This document shows positions 31,204-35,021 of a stretch of DNA of 35,021 nucleotides, one piece after another (within the stretch, counting starts at the first letter, position 1; the number at the start of each line of letters is the position of its first letter). The stretch is from NCBI GenBank assembly GCA_965652645.1, contig CBFGXE010000032.1, positions 1 to 35,021 on the forward strand, written 5' to 3'. The DNA is from ZC4RG30 sp965652645 (GTDB taxonomy: Bacteria > Pseudomonadota > Gammaproteobacteria > Steroidobacterales > Steroidobacteraceae). A program made the translations under genes and the position numbers. A model generated the notes under the pieces. It had not been told where the DNA came from and did no database searches. It saw nothing but the letters and a program-made list of their open reading frames with translations.

Positions 31204-33840
31204 CTACCTGCGCGAGTCAGCGCGCTGGCCGAGCCACCAGGTGGCCAGCGCCGTGCGCGAGGTCATGCTGGTCTTGGCGAGGATGTTCGCCACATGCCGC
31301 TTCACCGTGAACAGGCTCAGCGACAGCTCCCGCGCGATCAGCTTGTTGCTCAGGCCCCTGGCGATGAGATCCAGCACTTCGGTTTCGCGTTCCGTGAGCA
31401 GGCCGGGTGGGGCGGCGGCACCGGTTGCCGCAGGCACGCCTTCACCCTTCACGAGGCCTGCCAGGCGGTGCAGTTCGGCCTTCTCCGCTGCACCCAGGTG
31501 CCTGCCCCAGTTCGCTGCGGCCAGGTTGGCGATGACAGGGGGGCCGGCGAGGAGCAGGCAGCCCGCCGAACCGGGCATGGAGGGATCGGCCAGCACTTCG
31601 CGCAGCGTCCCCGCTGCGGCGTCCAGGTGCCCCTGGCGTCGCTGGGCCTCGGCGGCGATGACCAGGGCCGTCAGTCCCATGCAGAAGCTTGTCCAGCGAT
31701 TGATGCGGCCGGCGGTCAGCAGCGCTTCTTCGGCGGCTTCCCAGCGCTCCTCCAGCATGGCCACCAGGCCGTCGGCGAGCGACCGGGCGACGCGCGCGGT
31801 GCCCCATTCCCAGGCATTGGCCGCGCCCTGCAGCGCCGCGTGGCAGTGGCGCACGCCTTGCGCATCGCCGGTCAGCCAGCAAGTGCGCAGGGCCACCGAC
31901 AGGGAGAAGTCCGAGTGCACGCGCTGGTACACGCCGGGCGAGTGCCGCAGTGTGAGCAGGGCGCGTTCACCGGCGCGCCGGGCCGCGGCATGATCGCCGC
32001 TTGCGCCAGCAATGAATGCATGCAGGGCATTGCTTTCCTCCTGCAGTGACAGCGGGCGTCCCAGCCACTCCAGTTCATCGTCGGCATCCGCCAGGTAGTC
32101 GCGCGCCGCGTCGAGGCGCGCCTGGCCCAGCGCCAGCGTGGCCCGCAGGTGGTTCACCGCCAGCCGCGAGGCACCGGCATGGCGGCCGCGATGCAGGCTC
32201 GCGGTGCGGATGAGCTGCTCGAATATGCCGGAGGCGCCCGGGTAGAAGACCAGCACCGCAAAGAACACCAGGTCATCCCAAACCGGGTCATCCGGCACGG
32301 ATTGCATGTGCGCCAGCAGTTCCTCCAGCGCAGGGACCACGTCGTCCACCCGCACTTCCATGTCGGCGAGATAGGCGAGGAAATAACCCACCATTGCGCC
32401 GCAGGAGGGCGAGGGCGGCGCCGGGCGGATTGCTTCCAGGCCCGCGCGTGCCTCCCCGGCGCGTCCGGCGTTGAAATAGCCGGCCAGCTTCAGCGTGCTG
32501 GCAAAGGCCGCCATGTCGGTGCGGCCATCCCGGAGGAAACCACGCTCGGCCGCCTCCATGGTGTCGGTGAGCGGCGTGAAGTCGAACACCTGGAAGGCGC
32601 ACAGGCCGCGCAGGAAGGCGAGGTCGGGATTGGCCTCGACGGCAGCGGCCGGCAGCCTGTCCAGCAGGCGCATCAGGTCGGCCCGCCCGCCCACCGGCAG
32701 CAGGGCGGGGCCGCGCTGCGCCAGCTCCTTCGCGGCGCGATCGATCGCGCCGGCGCGGATGAGCCAGGTGACGGCCCGGACCAGGTTGGGCTCCTGCTCC
32801 GCGGCGCGCAGCAGCAGCGCAGGCAGTTCGTCGGGGTATTCCCGCCGCAGCCGCTCCTCCAGGAAATCGCGGAAGAGGTCATGCAGGCGCAACGTCTGCC
32901 CGGAATCATCCAGGGGGGTGACGAACAGCCCATCGCGTTCGAGCTGCGCGAACAGCATTGGCGTGGAAGGGCAGTTGGTGACATGCGAGCACCGCTCCAC
33001 CGTGAGCTCCGGCAGCACCGAGCAGTACAGCAGGAACTGCTGCATCTCCGGGCTCATGTGCGACAGCACCTCTGCGGCCAGGTAGTCGAACACATCGCGT
33101 TGCGTGCGTCCTGGCGCCTGTCCGGCCTGCGTCCCCACGGAAAGCAGCAGGCGCAGGCCCACCGCCCAGCCCTGGGTCCGCTCATGCAGCTCCTGCGCGC
33201 GGGCGGTATCCAGCCCCCTGGATTGCAGCAGTTCGCGCACCTCGTGCACGCCGAACTGCAACATCGATTGCCGGAACTCCGCCAGCTCGCCGCGCGCGCG
33301 CCAGCGTGCGATCGGCAGGGGCGGCTCCACGCGGCTGGAGATCACCACACCCCAGTGGGATGGCAGGTATTCGATCAGGTAGCTGAGCAGCTCGAACAGC
33401 CGCGGTTCGGTCCAGCGGTGCGCGTCGTCGATCACCAGCAGGCCGCGGGCGGTGGGCGAATCCGACAATGCATTGACGATCTCGTCGGCCACCGCGCGGA
33501 TGCCGCGCTCGCTCAGCAGCAGCGTGCCGAAGGCCGTGGGCGACACGCGCCAGGTCAGCTCGAAGGGCGCCAGCGCCGTCGTGATGCCGGTGAGGAAGCG
33601 CTGCAGGTCATCGTCGGCATCGGCGGCGAGCCAGGCGAGGCTGGTGCGAGCCGGCAATGCGGCGAGCTGGCGAGCCAGCGAGGAGGTCTTGCCCCAGCCC
33701 GCGGGTGCGACGATAAGGGTGAGGCGCTGCTCGGCCAGGGCGCGCTGCAGGCTGGCATCGAGCCCGGGCCGGTTGATGAGGTCGCTTCGGAGACGGGGCG
33801 GCTGGATGCGCGTCCGCGCGAAGGTCAGCTCTGCTGTCAC
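31204..33840 (-). CDS. MalT-type LuxR-family transcriptional regulator
   Basis: 878 residues from a GTG at 33840, supported by AGGGA just upstream and by the first conserved block (TFARTRIQPPRLRSDLINRP). The order is that of STAND-class LuxR regulators. Walker A is APAGWGKTS (45-53), Walker B is LLVIDDAH (about 145), and WAVGLRLLL and LHDLFRDFLEERL follow. A long TPR-like sensor region comes next (about 390-780). The C-terminal LuxR DNA-binding domain is LLTERETEVLDLIARGLSNK with LFTVKRHVANILAKT. Such proteins bind an inducer, hydrolyse ATP and activate promoters. The target is probably local: the ferritin-like gene lies 101 bases upstream on the same strand. Confidence 0.93.
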   Translation of the reverse strand: MTAELTFARTRIQPPRLRSDLINRPGLDASLQRALAEQRLTLIVAPAGWGKTSSLARQLAALPARTSLAWLAADADDDLQRFLTGITTALAPFELTWRVSPTAFGTLLLSERGIRAVADEIVNALSDSPTARGLLVIDDAHRWTEPRLFELLSYLIEYLPSHWGVVISSRVEPPLPIARWRARGELAEFRQSMLQFGVHEVRELLQSRGLDTARAQELHERTQGWAVGLRLLLSVGTQAGQAPGRTQRDVFDYLAAEVLSHMSPEMQQFLLYCSVLPELTVERCSHVTNCPSTPMLFAQLERDGLFVTPLDDSGQTLRLHDLFRDFLEERLRREYPDELPALLLRAAEQEPNLVRAVTWLIRAGAIDRAAKELAQRGPALLPVGGRADLMRLLDRLPAAAVEANPDLAFLRGLCAFQVFDFTPLTDTMEAAERGFLRDGRTDMAAFASTLKLAGYFNAGRAGEARAGLEAIRPAPPSPSCGAMVGYFLAYLADMEVRVDDVVPALEELLAHMQSVPDDPVWDDLVFFAVLVFYPGASGIFEQLIRTASLHRGRHAGASRLAVNHLRATLALGQARLDAARDYLADADDELEWLGRPLSLQEESNALHAFIAGASGDHAAARRAGERALLTLRHSPGVYQRVHSDFSLSVALRTCWLTGDAQGVRHCHAALQGAANAWEWGTARVARSLADGLVAMLEERWEAAEEALLTAGRINRWTSFCMGLTALVIAAEAQRRQGHLDAAAGTLREVLADPSMPGSAGCLLLAGPPVIANLAAANWGRHLGAAEKAELHRLAGLVKGEGVPAATGAAAPPGLLTERETEVLDLIARGLSNKLIARELSLSLFTVKRHVANILAKTSMTSRTALATWWLGQRADSRR

Positions 33841-33857
33841 CGTCCCTGCCGCCAGAA

Positions 33858-33879
33858 AGACTGATAATCCTTCCAGTCT
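33858..33879. promoter_or_regulatory. Inverted repeat AGACTG-N10-CAGTCT upstream of the regulator
   Basis: A perfect 6-bp inverted repeat with ten bases between the arms lies 18 bases ahead of the regulator's start, inside the 101-base gap to the ferritin-like gene. It may be an operator (possibly autoregulatory) or a short hairpin in the leader. A TGATAAT stretch in the centre (33862-33868, plus strand) shows the gap is locally AT-rich. Confidence 0.35.
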
Positions 33880-33941
33880 AGCAAAGGACGGCCGGATGAC
33901 GGCGGGGTACTGCCGATGGCCAGGGGCCATCGGCAGTGCAA

Positions 33942-35021
33942 TCAACCAACAGTTGCCAGCAGCTGGTCGTACAGCTTGATGTTGAAGTCGCCGGGCAGCA
34001 GCTTGTCGATCGACTGGGCGTAGCTGCGGGTTTCTTCCAGCAGCATCCGGGTGAACTGCTTGTCGGCCTCGGCACTGAGTCCGGGCTTGAAGCCCATGCT
34101 GAGCGGATCGAAGGGAATCGCCGCGCCCTTGGTGGGCAGGTACTTCGCGATGGACCAGATCGGTCCCAGCATCACGGTCTGCGACAGGGCGATCTCGATC
34201 TGCGACTTGCGGCGATAGCCGTAATCCAGCAGCGACAGCATGATCCAGTAGTTCAGGTTGCCGAGCCAGGCCAGCTTCCTGAGGTCCTCATTCTTGATCA
34301 CATTCGGGTGGCCCGCGTACGCCGTGGGGTTGGTCGGCACCTGGTAGCAGGGATGGTTCGCAGCGCCGACCGGGGCGGTCCACACGGCGGGTGTCTGCTT
34401 GAACAGCGGGTGCGCGCCCTCGTAGAGGGACTCGAAGAAATTGAAGTGCCCGACCTCGCCCTCGTCCTTGATGTGGACCAGGTCTTCCTGCCACTTGTCG
34501 AATTCGATCTTTGCCGCGCCGGCCTTCTTCACCTCGTCGAGCGTGTAGATCACCGCGTCGTAGAGATGGCCGACGTGGTTCGGGGCAACGCCGCCGCCCA
34601 GCGTGGTCTTCAGCTGGTCGAGCAGCTTCGGTGCTCCGTTCTTCGCCCTGGTGAGGGCATCCGGAGCCGCTTCGCAATAGGTGAACTTGGCCAGGCTCGA
34701 AGGGCTCAGGGCCGTCAGCTCGAAGGCGAAGGGATAGATGTCGGACTCATAGGGGAAGTCCTGGCGCGTCAGCACCGGCGAGGCATCCAGTTCCACCAGC
34801 AGGCGGTTCACCGCGCCCAGGTGCTGCATCTCCTGGATGGACACGCCCATGAAGGAAGTCGTGCTGGGCGCGGGGGCGCCGATGATTTCCGTGTAGGCGG
34901 GCTTCAGCGAGAAGGCGCCGTAGAGGTACTGCACCATCAGGTCGTGCTCGATCTCGGAGGCTTCCTTGAGCAGCCGGATGAGCTCCAGGTAAGGACTGTT
35001 GAAGTCCCTCTGGATCGGGGT
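33942..35021 (-). CDS. Ferritin-like domain protein, RebD/VioB-related (5' truncated by window)
   Basis: The frame is open to the window edge: 359 residues are visible, starting TPIQRDFNSPYLELIRLL, so the true start lies beyond 35021. A ferritin-like four-helix core is readable from its ligands: LKEASEIEHDLMVQYLYGAF, SIQEMQHLGAVN and KDEGEVGHFNFFE, giving Glu and ExxH-type iron sites. This domain occurs in iminophenylpyruvate dimer synthases (VioB, RebD, StaD) of bisindole pathways and in many shorter stand-alone proteins. The C-terminal two thirds (LGNLNYWIMLSLLDYG, MLGPIWSIAKYLPTKG) follow the same family. What the stand-alone forms make is unknown. Neighbouring genes past the edge would settle whether a biosynthetic cluster is present. 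Confidence 0.8.
   Translation of the reverse strand, partial: TPIQRDFNSPYLELIRLLKEASEIEHDLMVQYLYGAFSLKPAYTEIIGAPAPSTTSFMGVSIQEMQHLGAVNRLLVELDASPVLTRQDFPYESDIYPFAFELTALSPSSLAKFTYCEAAPDALTRAKNGAPKLLDQLKTTLGGGVAPNHVGHLYDAVIYTLDEVKKAGAAKIEFDKWQEDLVHIKDEGEVGHFNFFESLYEGAHPLFKQTPAVWTAPVGAANHPCYQVPTNPTAYAGHPNVIKNEDLRKLAWLGNLNYWIMLSLLDYGYRRKSQIEIALSQTVMLGPIWSIAKYLPTKGAAIPFDPLSMGFKPGLSAEADKQFTRMLLEETRSYAQSIDKLLPGDFNIKLYDQLLATVG

Noticed and set aside
32149..33864. A 571-codon plus-strand frame opposite the MalT-type regulator
   Set aside because: Shadow of the regulator; it has no recognisable motif and is Gln/Ala/Arg/Gly-rich.

Overview
The window is about 35 kb of GC-rich bacterial chromosome, densely coded on both strands, with no rRNA, tRNA, insertion sequence, prophage or CRISPR array that I can see. 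The gene set (MacB/FtsX-type permease, TonB-dependent receptor, Tat and Sec exported enzymes, lipoproteins with clear lipoboxes, OmpA-like barrel, MalT-type LuxR regulator, c-type cytochromes) points to an aerobic Gram-negative proteobacterium. A gammaproteobacterium of the Steroidobacterales/Nevskiales/Xanthomonadales kind is my best guess, but that is inference from style of gene content and not a phylogenetic result.

Left part (1-13,100): the tail of an ABC permease, an exported SMP-30/gluconolactonase-like protein and, convergent to it, an exported alpha/beta hydrolase. Then comes an AAA+ ATPase with an unrecognised N-terminal half, preceded by a structured leader (good promoter, 37-codon leader frame, mutually exclusive hairpins). 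It is followed by a glutathione transferase that has lost most of its thioredoxin domain, a PhzS-like FAD monooxygenase and a Dabb protein. Convergent to these lies a molybdenum hydroxylase of the isoquinoline oxidoreductase type (IorB/IorA-like), with its tri-haem cytochrome c transcribed divergently. Together these form a probable periplasmic oxidation system. A beta-propeller lipoprotein and a DUF488 protein follow.

Middle (13,072-19,848, minus strand): a cytochrome c fused to a PQQ sugar dehydrogenase, and a tightly packed operon of TonB-dependent receptor, YfiR-like periplasmic protein and CHASE8-HAMP hybrid histidine kinase, read here as an envelope-sensing unit. An OmpA-like barrel gene lies upstream.

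Right part (20,079-35,021): two tandem paralogues, each built of two NTF2-like halves, one of them carrying a collagen-like insert. Next is an exported C13 (legumain-like) peptidase whose start is coupled to a previously uncalled 43-codon gene ending in Cys-Cys-Phe-Ala-Thr-Asn. Then come an alpha/beta hydrolase lipoprotein coupled to a GH62 arabinofuranosidase and a small NTF2-like protein. A three-gene exported cluster of unknown role follows (DUF4412-like protein, helical repeat protein, and a large Ig-like/coiled-coil protein). The window ends with a cupin, a MalT-type regulator and the truncated gene of a ferritin-like enzyme of the RebD/VioB kind.

The best candidates for something undescribed are the small peptide plus C13 peptidase pair, the attenuator-like leader of the AAA+ gene, and the three-gene exported cluster at 26,027-30,564.
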